From contig CAJINV010000007.1 of assembly GCA_905178155.1 (NCBI GenBank), positions 3,019,151-3,083,150 on the forward strand: 64,000 nucleotides of DNA. Direction: 5' to 3'. The stretch's first letter is position 1. Every line of letters begins with the position of its first letter. The notes beneath the pieces are model-generated. The model had not been told where the DNA came from. It worked only from the letters and a program-made list of their open reading frames with translations, and did not search any database. Positions 45,324-57,500 of this stretch are shown here, one piece after another. Origin of the DNA: Amoebophrya sp. A120 (lineage: Eukaryota > Sar > Dinophyceae > Syndiniales > Amoebophryaceae). The position numbers were made by a program, and so were the translations under genes.

Positions 45324-48060
45324 TCAAAAAGTGTCATCGGAGTGCTCGTCCGGCAACAGCCCCCCGTGCTCGTGTCGCTTCTTCCACAGGGGCTTCTCCT
45401 CGCTGCCGCTTGGTTCCGGCGTGTAGTGAAATTCTTCTTTGATGTTGTGCTTCACATTTTTCCCACTTTCCGAACCATCATTCTCCGACTTTTTCTTATC
45501 CACCTTCTGTCGCTTCGCGCCCGGGTGGCTGCTTTTCTCCAAGTCCAGCAAGCCGCCAGACAACCGCTTCAGCGTTCGCCGCACCGGGCTCATCAGCTTT
45601 TGCACCAACGACTGCCGCGACTGCTGGTCTGGCCAGTGGACCTGTTTTGATGTATGGCGTTGGAGTTTCCATGTTCTGAAGGGTGTCTTGCATGACAAAC
45701 ACCATGCTATGAGAGGATATGTATCTTGCATTACAACCAAGCAACTTTCCCGACCGATTTCGGCGTCTGGCCCGGTGTCTTCTGTCCCTTCTTCCGCAAG
45801 GCGCTCCGGGGCGTGGCCTTCTGCGCCTGCCCGCCGACTCGGCCACGCGAGCGCAGGTAGTCGAAAACCGTTACCGTTTTCGCGTCAAAGGCTTCCCGCT
45901 GCTCGGCGTGCTTTTTCTTCCGGGTTTGCAATTCCTGCAGTTGAGTGTCGTAGCGGTCGAGCGTGGCTTTCGCCTGCTGCAAAGCGAGGAAATTCAGCTC
46001 GTTTTTGCGGGATAAAACGTCCAGGTCGGACTGCAACTGGTCCTGCTCGGCGCGGGCCTCCTCAATTTGCTCTTCCACGCCTGAGTTTCAGGTTTTTTTT
46101 TCGCGTGCGGCAGCGCATAAATCGATTCAATAAACGAAAAGCACCGCGGCCGTGGCTCAAGTGCTTCATCTTCGCTTCTTGAATGCTTCGCTTAGCGCGT
46201 GCTTTAGCTTTGCTTCAGGCGAGCTGCTTCGCTTGAGTCGTGCTTCGCGTAAGCAGTGCGTTGTTCCAGCCGTGCTTCGCTTAAGTGGTGCGCTACTGCT
46301 TAAGTAGTGCGTCGCTTAAGTCGTGCGCCGCTTAAGTAGTGCGCCGCTTACGTCGTGCGCCCCTTCAGTAGTCCTTCTCTTCAGTGGTGTGCATTAGTGG
46401 CGTGCTTCAGAGCTTCGCTCAAGTGCTTCCCTTAAGTGCTTCGCGTAAGTGCTTCGCCTAAGTGCTTCGCGTAAGTGCTTCGCGTAAGTGCTTCGCTTAA
46501 GTGCTTCGCTTAAGTGTTTCGCTTAAGTGTTTCGCTTAAGTGCTTCGCTTAAGTGTTTCGCCTAACTGTTTCGCCTAAGTGTTTCGCCTAAGTGCTTCGC
46601 CTAAGTGCTTCGCTTAAGTGCTTCGCGTAAGTGGTTATGTAGTTCGGTTAAGTAGTTCCCCTAAGTAGTTCACTTAAGTAGTGCGCTAAAGCGATACAAA
46701 AAAAGCGTGACAGCGGCAAGAAACAAAATAAAAAAAGATGAAAATATACGTGTGGCCATCTCCCTTCGCATGTTGACAGCGGCTTTATCCTGCTCGACTT
46801 TCCCCTCGAGTTTCACTACTTCGGCTGCCAGCAGGCATGGTATCAGATGGACAGAACTGGAAACTCAAGTGCTTTTATGTCGCAGCGACAACATCTATTT
46901 GCAGTTCCGCCCCAAGTAAAAATATGGAGTCTTGTGGTAAAACGGTTCCTCCATTACGCTCTAGGAAGTCGCATAAATCACAAATAGAAATAAGTATCTA
47001 TTTTGTAATAGCGCCCTACTGGTACTTCTTGTTCCTACCTCAATGTGTTCTTCACATCTGATACCTTGTGCTTGCTCATAGGCTTTCTCGAAAAACGCGC
47101 CCCTTGGGTTCTGCAACGCTTCCCGTAGACTCTTGTCCGCGCCAATTTCGACCAACGTGGCTTGTGCCTTTGCTTTTCTGGCTTCCAGAGCAGACGGGGG
47201 TAGATTCACACCAGCTCCGCCGCTGTTGCTTCCGCTTGTAGTTTCGGGATTTATTTCTTCGGGTACAGCAAGAGCAGGCTGTTGTTTTTCTTCGTTTTTC
47301 TTCTCTCCACTGTTATTCTTCCAGCTGCAATCATCCGGTTGGGCTTCGTCGGCACAGGCAGCCGCTGGTCCCCTTCCGGTGAAAACCTCGGCGCCATACT
47401 GCTGCACCTCCTGCAGGCTCCGGAGCTTCGTATGCATTTTTCAAAGGCCTTTTCTGTGCTCCTGGTCCTGCTCGTAATTGACTTTGCATCACCTTTTTGC
47501 CTCCAACGAGAAAGAAAAGCTCAAGTACTTACTTATGATCTGCAAAAATTCTTATAACAGTACAGAAGACTTTTGCATTGCAACCCATACTTCTCCCGAC
47601 TCGCCGCAAGCTGCGCGTCTGCGGCTTTCTGCCCCGCGCGGCAGTGCTGCAGCGTCTGCTCGTGTTTGACGAAGCGTCGCTGCGCGTCCCCCAGTTTGTC
47701 CTGCGTCGTGGCCTCTTCGGCTAAGGTTTCGTTTTTCCTCTCTGCCGCCCACTGCAGGCTTTGAGCGGCATCAGCGCGGAACTTCTCGCACACTTCGACG
47801 CCTGGAGGTTTGTTGAACAATAAATCGATTCAATTATCACACCAGCATATTTTGACACAATGTCGCTAGTGGTGCACTTTGATGCAGAAGTAAGATTCAT
47901 TATCATCATCACCATCTCCGTCTTCACAGCCAAACCACAGGAAATACGGCGCGCCAGGTCCTTTCCATTAGCCACCAGCAGCGCGGTTGCAGTCTGGATC
48001 AGATCTCCCACACTTTGGGTTTTGTGCAAGGCAAGCCTTGTCGCTCAAGAAAAGCAGATT
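45324..48060 (-). CDS. coiled-coil protein with basic/acidic C-terminus
   Basis: Exon pieces on the minus strand: about 48030-47930 ('SVGDLIQTATALLVANGKD'), about 47800-47580 ('AERKNETLAEEATTQDKLG'), about 47437-47060 ('ALEARKAKAQATLVEIG'), about 46840-46745 ('VVKLEGKVEQDKAAVNMRR'), 46078-45745 ('QIEEARAEQDQLQSDLDVL') and a last exon to 45324 ('SRQSLVQKLMSPVRRTLKRL'). A GT-AG join 'SVGK' to 'VHWPDQQ' links the last two. Most of it predicts long coiled coil, then a Ser/Lys-rich tail with 'TPRSALRKKG' and 'TPGQTPKS' sites that suggest phosphorylation. Structural, chromosomal or cytoskeletal roles are all possible. The 5' end is unresolved; it may join the gene at 48120-49181. Confidence 0.55.
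46160..46690. repeat. degenerate 12-bp minisatellite in an intron
   Basis: About 500 bp of tandem units based on TAAGTGCTTCGC, most regular at 46430-46640 and decayed at both ends (variants TAAGTAGTGCGC, TAAGTCGTGCGC). It lies between two coiled-coil exons (46840-46745 and 46078) and so must be removed by splicing. Confidence 0.9.
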
Positions 48061-48119
48061 CTTCTAAAAAACTAAAACAGAATGATCTTCAGGCGTCTTT
48101 CTGATTTGCACATAAATCT

Positions 48120-49181
48120 CTACTGCTGTTGTACGCAAGCCCAATGCAGCAGTTCCTTGCCATTGTCTTGCTTTCGCAAGCCTTGGTTGGAGCGGTCGAT
48201 GTTAAACTTTTTTGCGGCGGAATCGAGATGACAAACTCCACTCCCCCCTGGATACAAAACCTCGTGGTGGGATTGGTGTCGCGCTCCGTAAGGTAGTGCC
48301 GCGGACTCCGGAAACACGGACCTTAGCAGCTCCAGCAACGCAGCACTGGGAAGCTGCGAGGAAGCGGAGGACTGTTCGCCACTGGACGTCGAAGTAACTA
48401 CTTTCGCGCCCTTGGTACCAGTATTCGACGAAGTGGATGAACTGCTGGCGGCAACGGTGGGCCCCGCTATGGAACAAGACGCAGAAACCGGCAGCAAAGA
48501 ACTTGCTCCTGTACAACCACCTTCTTCCGTCACTGCGCCTGCCGGCAGGGCTGTTCCGGGCTGCGACCCGGCCGCGACAAAATCTTCCTTCGAGGATTCG
48601 TCCCGGGGAATGGCAGCCACTACGGCATCCTTGCCTGGAAGCTGATTGTTGCTTTGATCTCCATTTCCTTCCGACGGAGGATGTTGAGCCGCCGCCGGGA
48701 TCTCTTCATCTTGAGCGCCGCTATTGCTACTCCCCTGGTTCATCTCATGAATACAACCCGCACTTTTTACCGGCTTCGGTACTGGTGCCAGCTTTCCCCC
48801 AACTTGCACCGCAGCACAGGTAGACCTGGAAGACGAGGATCTGGTCGCTCTGTAACTGACCAGAACCTGGCTTAGCACGTCCAAAGCCTCGCGCGCCTGG
48901 TCTTCGAACTGATTCTGCCACTTGCCCCGCTTCGCGGAAGGAGGAGCAGGTGCTGTCCCAGTGACGTCACCGTCAGCATCGGCATTGGCGTCTGCAAACT
49001 CGCTTTCGTCTTTCCTCGGTCGTTTCGCGGCCGGTTCTTCAACTACTTGCGGCGCACTCCTTCTACTTGAAACTTCTTCACGATCTTTCTTTGCTGAATC
49101 CGGCGGGGCGCTTCGGAGCTGCGAAGAAATTTCCGGCGACTGCAACGCAATCGCGTCGGGTTTCGTCGGGGTGCACACCAT
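48120..49181 (-). CDS. Ser/Ala/Pro-rich protein of unknown function
   Basis: Open from ATG at 49181 ('MVCTPTKPDAIALQSPEISS') to TAG at 48120, 353 residues. It has a basic patch ('AAKRPRKDE') that could be a nuclear signal, a predicted helix ('WQNQFEDQAREALDVLSQVL'), a long disordered Ser/Gly/Glu part and a second helix ('SAALLELLRSVFPES'). TP/SP sites near the start suggest phosphorylation. A possible GTACAA donor nine codons before the end leaves open that it is the N-terminal part of the coiled-coil gene just downstream. Confidence 0.5.
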   Translation of the reverse strand: MVCTPTKPDAIALQSPEISSQLRSAPPDSAKKDREEVSSRRSAPQVVEEPAAKRPRKDESEFADANADADGDVTGTAPAPPSAKRGKWQNQFEDQAREALDVLSQVLVSYRATRSSSSRSTCAAVQVGGKLAPVPKPVKSAGCIHEMNQGSSNSGAQDEEIPAAAQHPPSEGNGDQSNNQLPGKDAVVAAIPRDESSKEDFVAAGSQPGTALPAGAVTEEGGCTGASSLLPVSASCSIAGPTVAASSSSTSSNTGTKGAKVVTSTSSGEQSSASSQLPSAALLELLRSVFPESAALPYGARHQSHHEVLYPGGSGVCHLDSAAKKFNIDRSNQGLRKQDNGKELLHWACVQQQ

Positions 49182-50163
49182 CCTCACACTACGGCTATGA
49201 AGAAAATGGTGCTAGAAGTACTCAGAATAGCAGATCCAAGTGGTTTGTGCACCAAAGTAAAACCTTGAAATAGTGCCAAATCTTGCTTCCAAACACGACA
49301 ACCACAACAGTGTTTGCAAGCGACGCGAATTACCTCGACGGCGCCACGCTGGGAGAAGAAAGGTACATGACAGGCAGCAGATTTATTTTCCAGAAAGAGT
49401 ATACTGAGTGACAAGATTGCAGACGATTCAACCGAATTTATTCAGACAGGATTACCGTGAGTCACAACGATTTTGCTTAATTGCTCACCTCTTTGTTGCT
49501 ACGAAGAAGCTTGGTGTTGATGATGCTGCCAATTTGATTCATTGCGCAACGTAAAACGAATTTATCCTTGACGGCAACTTTTATTGTATCCTACTCTCCA
49601 GACGATGATGGGCACTGCAGTGTGATGTTGTTAAAAGATGAAGTAGTCGGGGTGAAAGCTGACACAGGTGTTCAACTTTCAATTCCTGGCGCTGTATGAA
49701 CAAAGCAGAAGCGGTTTTCAAGACGACGGCCAGCCGCGTCGTTTTCCCGCTCCGACTTGCTCGTTGTATCTTGGTAGACGCATGCGATGTGGATTGCAAA
49801 AAAAGAGTCGATGATGATGTCTATGTCGCGATATTTATCCTTATTTCTTTCTGGCCGAGTCCATTTTGTTGTAGTAGAGGAATGCAGGCATGATGATTGT
49901 TGATTGATTCTGCGAATATCAAAAATATAGAAAGCTTCATCTCACAATAGTGCCACTGCACTGTCTTTGACGATGTACAGAAGGAGCACTTGTACATTTA
50001 TGTCATATGGCATAACATGGGATTTCTATGTCTTCACAAAATTACTACAGTTAGGAACAAAAAAGTAGCGACTAAACAAAGTATTTCCTAATTCATTTTT
50101 CCTTTTTCCCTGTCCGGAAAATTTTTGTAATGCCGACATCTTACTAGCCCGATCAGATGCTCC
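49182..50163. other. intergenic region
   Basis: No gene supported. AT-rich with short open frames on both strands. Confidence 0.5.
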
Positions 50164-51374
50164 TTACGCCGCCTTCGCTTTTTCGCCACTCATCTGCTTG
50201 TCCTTCTTCGCCCCAAACGTTTTCGCAATCCCCTTGACGATTTCCCGGCCCCAGTAGGCATTCAAAAACGAGAACCCAATGTAGCACGCGGCGATGCTGG
50301 TGCTGATGGGCTGAACGGCTGGGGAGGAATTGTACACGTATTTGTCGACTAACTCCGGCGAGAACGCGTGGATCGATCGCAGCAGGCCGTGCGCCGTGGG
50401 TAGAATCCGGCACAGGAGAAACGCGAAGGCGAAGGCCAGGCCCATGCCGATCCGGAGCACCGCCGGGGTGGGCTTGCCGGTTTCCGTCGCGTGCAATCGC
50501 AGCAGGTTGCGGATGTGGAGAAAAATCGTGGAAAATTCCGCAAGAAAAACGAACCTGATTTGTTGAGTAGGTATTGGTTTCCTCTTCTACAGCGCAAATT
50601 GAAATTCTTCCTCCCGCCAAGTCGTGGCGGCAACTGCATCACAAACGCCAGCAGTTTATCTTCAGAAAAATAGTACATGAACAAAAATCGTACCGGTTGC
50701 AGAAGTGGATATCCGATAGAAGCCGTGCCTGGACCTCGTTCCCGGAATCAACGCTCGGAACCTCGGACAATGGCAAGCCGTTCAGCTGCTGAAAGAGGAA
50801 GAGGGGCGGCAACATGCCGGCGATACCCAGAAAGTGGTGGTAGTATACTTGGTAAAAATACGCCGGTATTTTTTCGCCTTTGCGCAGGTGTTTGTAGATG
50901 TCCAGCGGCATGTAAAGGAGGGAATCGACGACGCAAATGCTCATCATGATGCACCAGATGACGCTAAACGCCAAGAGCTCCAACTGCCAGTGCCGCAGTT
51001 GGCCTGTTGTTATTTTTCGGGTTAGTTGTTGGCGGAATGCCTCGTGGAGAGCACAAGCGTTTCTCAATTACCATCGAAGAAGAGAATTCTTCTTGCGGTG
51101 CAAAAACAAAAACCACCGATAAAGGAAAAACAGTCCTCGTACTCTTATTTCCCCCCGCTCCTTCCAGCGGCACAAGTGAGGGGTAAAACAGCAGTCCGAG
51201 TTCCAGTGTGGACGCCGTCAGCGCGACCCCGAGGTACCAATACGAAGCTGGCTTTTCTCGCCACCCGGTCATCCACAAGACGGCGGCGAACGCGGCGCTG
51301 CAGCCGCCGGCCCCCGCAAGCAGCACGTGCTGGTCGATCCGCCCAGCCGGAAACTGGGCGACCACAGCGTCCAT
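50164..51374 (-). CDS. TLC-domain multi-pass membrane protein
   Basis: Three exons: 51374 to about 51143, 51003 to about 50725, and about 50530-50164. Exon 1 opens 'MDAVVAQFPAGRIDQHVLLA' with two membrane helices. Exon 2 contains 'FYQVYYHHFLGIAGMLPPLF', the His-containing core of TRAM/LAG1/CLN8 domains, and 'LPLSEVPSVDSGNE'. Exon 3 adds 'FLHIRNLLRLHA', a typical TLC segment, and two helices, and ends 'KAKAA'. The first intron is GT-AG and keeps the frame. The TLC family includes ceramide synthases and lipid-sensing or plasmalogen-related proteins; the ceramide-synthase Lag motif is not complete, so a TMEM56/FAM57-like role is more likely. Confidence 0.7.
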
Positions 51375-54300
51375 TTTATTAAAATTCAGTTTTTACTCGT
51401 AGGAAGGGAAAATTCACAATGTCCTGGGACAGGTTCTCGAAAAGAACACTACTAGGTGGTCGCGGTCTACGAATCTAGTATTATACGACCTCCTAGTATC
51501 TTCGGAGACGTGTTAACACAAATGACCATTTGCAGCATGAATACATCTACGACGCCCATCTGTAGAAAAGTTAGCTGTCTTTTGGGATGCTACTGCCAGA
51601 TGCGGCATGGTGGAAGAGCAAGGTGACCTAAAAAAGAGTACTTGGCCCTCCAGCTCGGCTCTCACGCGCGCACGCAGTGCGAAAAATTATCAACGAACTT
51701 TTCTTCAACGTGCTTGAGAACGAACGGACATTGCAGGAGAGCTTGGTAAGACGAGAAACAATTGCGCGTCATCGGTTTTATTTTTGCTATTTTTGAAATG
51801 GCTCTCGTGGAAAAGAATTTGCGGTAGTGACAAGCGTGCTAGTCTCAAAATTCTCGCGAGTCAATCGGTCTAGGCCGGCGAAACGGCAACGCAAAACCAC
51901 ATGCATAGCGTCACGCCGCGGCACTACTTTTTTCACCGGATTCCGGCGACCAAAAACAATGGCCCGCTCGCGCAAGCTGCTTTGGCGAGCTCCTGCACGT
52001 TTCGAAAACGGCGCACTATCCGGTTGGCCCGTATTTGGCCGACCCCAGGCCGCGGGTTAAGGCGCAAAGCCGCAAGGACGCCGCCCCGCGGCGCTGCTTC
52101 TTCCTGGCCATATCAAGAAAACTGGTGGCCGCAGCCTGCGGAAGACAACGCGGCGAATTTTCGCGATTTCCAGAAATCGAGAGCGCCACCACCGGCGCAA
52201 GCCGCATCACCTTGGCCGAGTAAAAAAAGGACACATGGTCAACCGGCGTTATCCTCCGTCAGGTTCCGGGCGGCAGCCGACGCAGCCCGCACCGGTGCCC
52301 TCGCGGCGAGCTTCCGGAACCGGCCGGGCCGGGTGTTGCGGGCCCGGCGTTTGAAAAGAAGCACTATGCCTACAGCGGTTGCCGGGCGCTGGTCAAAGCA
52401 GCCCGCCGGTGCGAATCTTACACACCTTTCTAGAAGGCCCTACATCGGACGTCGGGGTCCTGTGGCCGCGGCCGCCCATGCGCTCTGCTACATATTTTAG
52501 GAATTCCTAAAAATCGACCCCAAATCTGCCCGCGTTTCTCTGCTCGGCTTTCCGTGGTCGGAAGAGGATGGGCATACCTTAAAAGTGCTCCACACAGTCT
52601 CAGAAGCGGCCGCACTTCTAAGCCGGATCACCCCTATAAGTATGGGTCTTGTTGGTAAAATTTCCAAATTTTGTAAAATTGGGGAAAATACTGCTCCAGT
52701 GGGTCCAATCGAATTCGGCCGATTAAAAAGGATCATAAAACTATGCTACATACATCTGGTCTCAATGTATTTTACATGTTGGCTTTGTTTATTGACCATA
52801 TTGAAAAATTGGCAATTTTTTGACTTTTCCCAATGTGTGAAATTTTCCAGAAATTGCCTGTGCAATTCCTTGGAATCTTCACAATTTTAGGCAAATTTAA
52901 CAATTGTGATGTTGGTGGGGTGCACACCACCAGCGTCACAAATTGTGATGTCTGCGCCTGTAAGAAGATCGATTTTACAGGCGCAGGCGTCACAATTTGT
53001 GGCGCTGGTGGTGTGCACCCCAGCAATACCACAATTGTTATCAACATCACAAACGAACAAATCAGACTAATTAACTTAGTTGGGACAAAGAACCTTTGTC
53101 CATTTGCAGACTTTTCGTGTTAATTTGTAACCATAATAAGTTTCAGTATTTTTTGATTTTTCGGAATTTTCAAGAATTTGCATTGTGTCACAAAGATTTC
53201 CCGCATAAAATGAAAAAACTGCGCAAATGCATTGTAAAAGGTGTCATGACTCTCATACTTTCTTAATTTTTTTGGAATATCCACTATGTGGTAGGCCGCA
53301 TCTCCCAAAATTTATTTTAATTTTTTTCCAACATGTAGGGCATTTTGCCACAATTTAAGTGGAAAGGAGTTGTGTAATGTCAGGAGAGGATAAAACTATG
53401 CAAATGGATCCAATTTATGCTCGTTTTAGATTGGTTGCGCTGGTCGTTCATAGCGAGCCACTTAGGAACAAAGTTTCATGATTTTACCCAAGGCAGTCTC
53501 TTTTTCATGTGGGTGGTTGTGATTGGATCTGGGCGATGGAAAACCGCTGGAAAACCAGTGCTAGGCTGTTTATCAGTGTTATTCTTTGCCAGCTTTGGGG
53601 GCCTGGGCACCGCCGCCGCCGTCCGTGCAGGCCTCCGGTTTTCGGAGGTGGTGCTGGCCGTGACGCCGCGCGCCAGGCCTTCGCGTCCTGCCGCACTAGC
53701 TTGCGCCCGATGCCCCACGCACTTCCAAGGGGCGGGGCTCAGCCACCCTGGCTCGCCTTCGCATCCCCCGAACGCGCGGCCATTTTTGACGCGAATTGCA
53801 CCGCATCCCGCAAGGGGAAAAGGGCGCGGCCCGGCTGAAAAGGCGCCGCGCTTTGCTGTTTTTAACTGCGCTTCGCTTGCGAGCCGCCCTTGTGCGCTCT
53901 CGGAATTCGCCAAACTGAGCCCGGCGCCCTAGAGGCGGACCTACCAGGCCTCGGCCGATGAAAAAAAGACGCAAAGCAACTGGGCAACTGGGGGCGCGCG
54001 GGGAATCCTTCAAATTGCGCGCCGCCTAGCCAAAAGTGGCGGCGCCGATTGGTCCCCGCCCCACGCCGCAGTTCCGAAGGCCCCGCGCGCCCGGGCGCTA
54101 CTCCCGCCTGCGCCGCCCCCGCTCTGCTTCTCGGGAAGTTTTAGAGTTGGGAAGGCGGTGCGCCTACGATCGGCCTCCGGCGCTTCAGCGAAGGCACGGC
54201 CCAGTAATATCGGCGGGCCGCGACGCTCTTTCGTCCTAAATTTTGGCCTGCCCTTCTCGTGGCGCCGGACGCTTGCGCGCCTAGTTCCGCCACAGCTTTG

Positions 54301-54591
54301 CGGTGCGCCCGTGCGTGCGCGAAGCAAGGGCGAGGCCCTCGTACGGTCGCGCTTCGCCGGCTTGCGCGCGCCGCATTTTTTCCCGGGGGCGCAGACAAGT
54401 GATCTGCTTCAGCGCCCTGCTTCCGCCATTCGAAGCGCACCCGCAAAGTTCGTGGCGTGGTGCGGTGTCAAAGCCCTTGTATTCTGCCGCCGCCTTCCGC
54501 TCTATCGGGCAGCGGGCTCCCCCGTTCGGTAGAACCGGGGGAACGCGAGCCACCTCCGCCTTGTGTGTTCCTGTTCCTGCGCTGCGTGGCA
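51375..54591. other. divergent strand-switch region, gene-free
   Basis: Genes to the left read leftward (minus) and genes to the right read rightward (plus), so transcription diverges here. Composition is a mosaic: GC-rich about 51900-52480 and 53560-54560, AT-rich about 52500-53500. Open frames in the GC-rich parts (53417-53932, 54158-54532 and others) occur in several frames at once, as expected from few stop codons, and show no domain. A large palindrome lies in the AT-rich core. Confidence 0.6.
52898..53040. repeat. large imperfect palindrome, 66-bp arms
   Basis: Left arm 52898-52963 and right arm 52975-53040 are inverse copies with about six or seven mismatches around an 11-nt centre; the inner 48 bp hold only three mismatches. 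It lies in the AT-rich core of the strand-switch region but the arms themselves are GC-richer. It could extrude a cruciform; as RNA it would form a long hairpin. Confidence 0.9.
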
Positions 54592-57500
54592 ATGCTCAAA
54601 CCCCCGAGGGTCTCCGAGTCGCTACACTGCTACCTGATCCAAGAGCTCTGTGAGCGTGTTGCACGCATTCCCAAGGAGAAAAAAAGTATACTACTAGTTC
54701 CCGGCATCGGTATGAAATGTATCCGCGCCCGTGCGACTGCAAGAAGAGAGCACTCACGAGCAGGAGGGGTAGCACAAATAGCTTCTGCACCGAAGGTAAA
54801 AGATGGATCACATATATGCGGCAAAACAAAACTGAATGGCACCATTGCGCAACCCCCGCCGGGAAAACTCGCGCGCGTGCCTTGGCAGAGCGATCGCGCG
54901 CTCTTGGAGAAAGTCGCAGGCGCACTCGGACGTCTGGGTTTCACGCACCGTATCAAAAGGAAAAATCCCCCCTCCCCATATCGAAACGAAGTTTCTGATG
55001 CTGGATTTCCATACCCAAATCAGATTTGTATTGCAGTAGAGGAGTGCAGGCATATGTCAAGCCTCAGTCGAGAGGCTTTGACGTAGGCGCCTAGCATGAC
55101 AAACGTGTATGCTCTAAGCCAAACAGCATGACAAACCGCCCGCAAAATGCGGAAGGCTTTCTGGACTTGCCTTCTTGCAAGACAGACAGGATTTGAGGTC
55201 ACAAATGCGCATCACAAATTTTCAGACGGATACGTTTTCGATATGGGGCGAGGGGATTTTTCCTTTTGATACACCGCCCCCGGATTTCAGAGAATGGCAT
55301 TGTCGTTGCACGCAGTCCCCGGCGCGTCGCCGCGGTCTTCCGGGTCACATCCGTCGCGGAGCCGAAGCGCCGGGTGCCAGTTTCGGAGCTCGAGCAGTGC
55401 TTCTCGCATTCAGGAGTGGCGGAAAGTGGAACGCAGCACGGCCTGGAAGGTTTCCGAGACGACCGAGCCTGCCCAAGGGGTTCTACTTCAAGCTCTGCCA
55501 GTACTGCTCCCGATGAATCTGCCGTCACCATTTGGGACTGCACCGTTGCGGCTGATCGCGTGCGGTACTTGTCTTCGGGCGAATTGCAGCTCTACCTCGC
55601 GGCCCACCTGCGGCGGGTGTTGCACCGTCGAGGCCCGGGTGCGGCGGAGCAGGATTTCGGAGTTCAAGCGAATGCGGCGCCAAACGAGAGCACGCCGCGG
55701 CCCGAAAGCGCAGTTTCAGTACAGCTTTTCGGTTCAACATCTGCAACAGACCTCACGCCGGCACGCACTGGCCAGTCGTTTCCAGCGCGACCACCCCGTT
55801 CTAGTGGGACCGAGCAAGAATCCACGGACCCAGCGCCCGCGGTCGCAACTGCCGCGGACCTCGTCCGGCGTCTGATCGGCGCATCCGCGACCTGGCGTGC
55901 AAGTGCGGATGAGCTCGCCGCTGTTGAGAAATCTTTTTCGAGAACGAGGGCAGAGGGACGAGACGCATGTGGTTCTTTCGCCGCGATCAAACAAAAGATC
56001 GGTCGACGGTTGGGTCTCTTTGAAGCGGCCAACTTGCCTTATCGAAACCGGCTCAGCTGCCGGGACGCAGCGAGAGTGCTCGATTGCCTCGCGCGAAGAA
56101 GTGTTGAAATAGATGCGCAAGGGGTTTGCGACCGCGCACTTCTGTCCGCCCTGCAAGCGGAACTGCTGTTTTCCTTCCCCAAGCTGCGACCGCAGGAGAT
56201 CGCGAACGTGTTGTGGGCGACGGGAAAAGTACCGAGCCTCCACGAAAACGCACGTCTGGTCTTCCGCCACGCCTTTCTCGTGGTTTTACCCAACGTGGAG
56301 GTTTTTCAGCCGCGGCACCGTATCTCGGAGGAATAGAGGCAGGCTTGTGCTACGTACTTTATCTTCTATCATGCAGAAAAATGAAAATTGCGAAAAATAG
56401 TTTGCGTATGCACGATCAGGCAGCATCCCAGCACGCGAGACAGAGTCATCTGTTGCATTCTGCATTGTCGCATTTTACATACTGGCCTTTTCCTGAAGGA
56501 TACACGTGGCCAATATCTTATGGAGCTGCGGGGCGGTGCAACACTTGGATCAGCAAGTTTTTCAAAAAATTTTGAACCGGCTGAGGGCATGCTACGACGT
56601 CTCGCAGGAGAGAACAATTACGGGACCACCACCACTTATGGCGTCCGAGGGCAGGAGCGACTTAGATCCACGCTCACGGTGGAACAAGGAGGACACCAGC
56701 TGTCACAAAAACGCAAACTTGCAGGACTTCGCTAATGCCTGCTGGGCGTGCGCGCGGGTGAACCACTTTGATCACTCGTTTTTGAAAGCTGCGCAGCAGA
56801 TGTACCTGAAAGAAGCACGAGGAGGAGCTGCGCCGGTCACAGTTGCTACCTTTCCACTTTCGCCACCAGTTTTGCGAAAACGTGGAATTGCTTCATCGTC
56901 GTCGCGCGGCGCAAGCCTCCAGGAAGCCAGCTCGATCTGCTGGGCGGTAGCGTGTTGTGGTAAAGTCGACGACGAGTTTTGGGTTCACAAGAGGTCACTT
57001 GCGACCCCGGTGCCGGATTTTGTTGACACATCGTTCTTCAGTAGTGTCGCGGATGCACTGGTGCGGGAAGCGCGGCTGGACCGTCCTTCGCTGAATGATC
57101 CTGGCAAGTGCGGCTCTGCAGCTACTGTTATTTTACAAAAACCTGTTATCATCACTCTCCACGCCTTCGCGACGCTTGGACTGTATCACAAACAGTTGGT
57201 TTTCGAAGTCCTGCCGCAGCTAAACGTGGACACCTTCTCACCGCAGGACGTCGCAAACGTGGTCTGGAGCTTGGCGTATTTGATGCAACAAGATGCGGGG
57301 ACGAATGAAAATTCGCGGTGCGCGTGGTCTAATGCAACTTCTCAGGCAGATGTATCGGAAGCTGGTGGGCCAACTGCGTTCAGCGAGCATGGCAGTGAGG
57401 AAGAAGAGAACACAAGACGTTGGCTCCGACCATGGCTGGATGAGTTGGTAGAGCACGCAAGGAAGAGGATTTTCGTCCTGCCACGATGCGAAGAACGCCT

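Noticed and set aside
46160-46690. CRISPR array or coding repeat
   Set aside because: Units are contiguous with no spacers, degenerate, and interrupted by stops; it is a minisatellite in an intron.
53417-54532. Several overlapping open frames in GC-rich DNA
   Set aside because: Open on both strands and several frames at once, as expected from high GC; no domain or splice link.
45981-56502. Reassignment of TAA/TAG to glutamine throughout
   Set aside because: Genes such as RAP (TAA at 58402), TLC (TAA at 50164) and the 28-kb gene (TAG at 28093) end at these codons where the protein family or frame ends; only two internal cases are seen.
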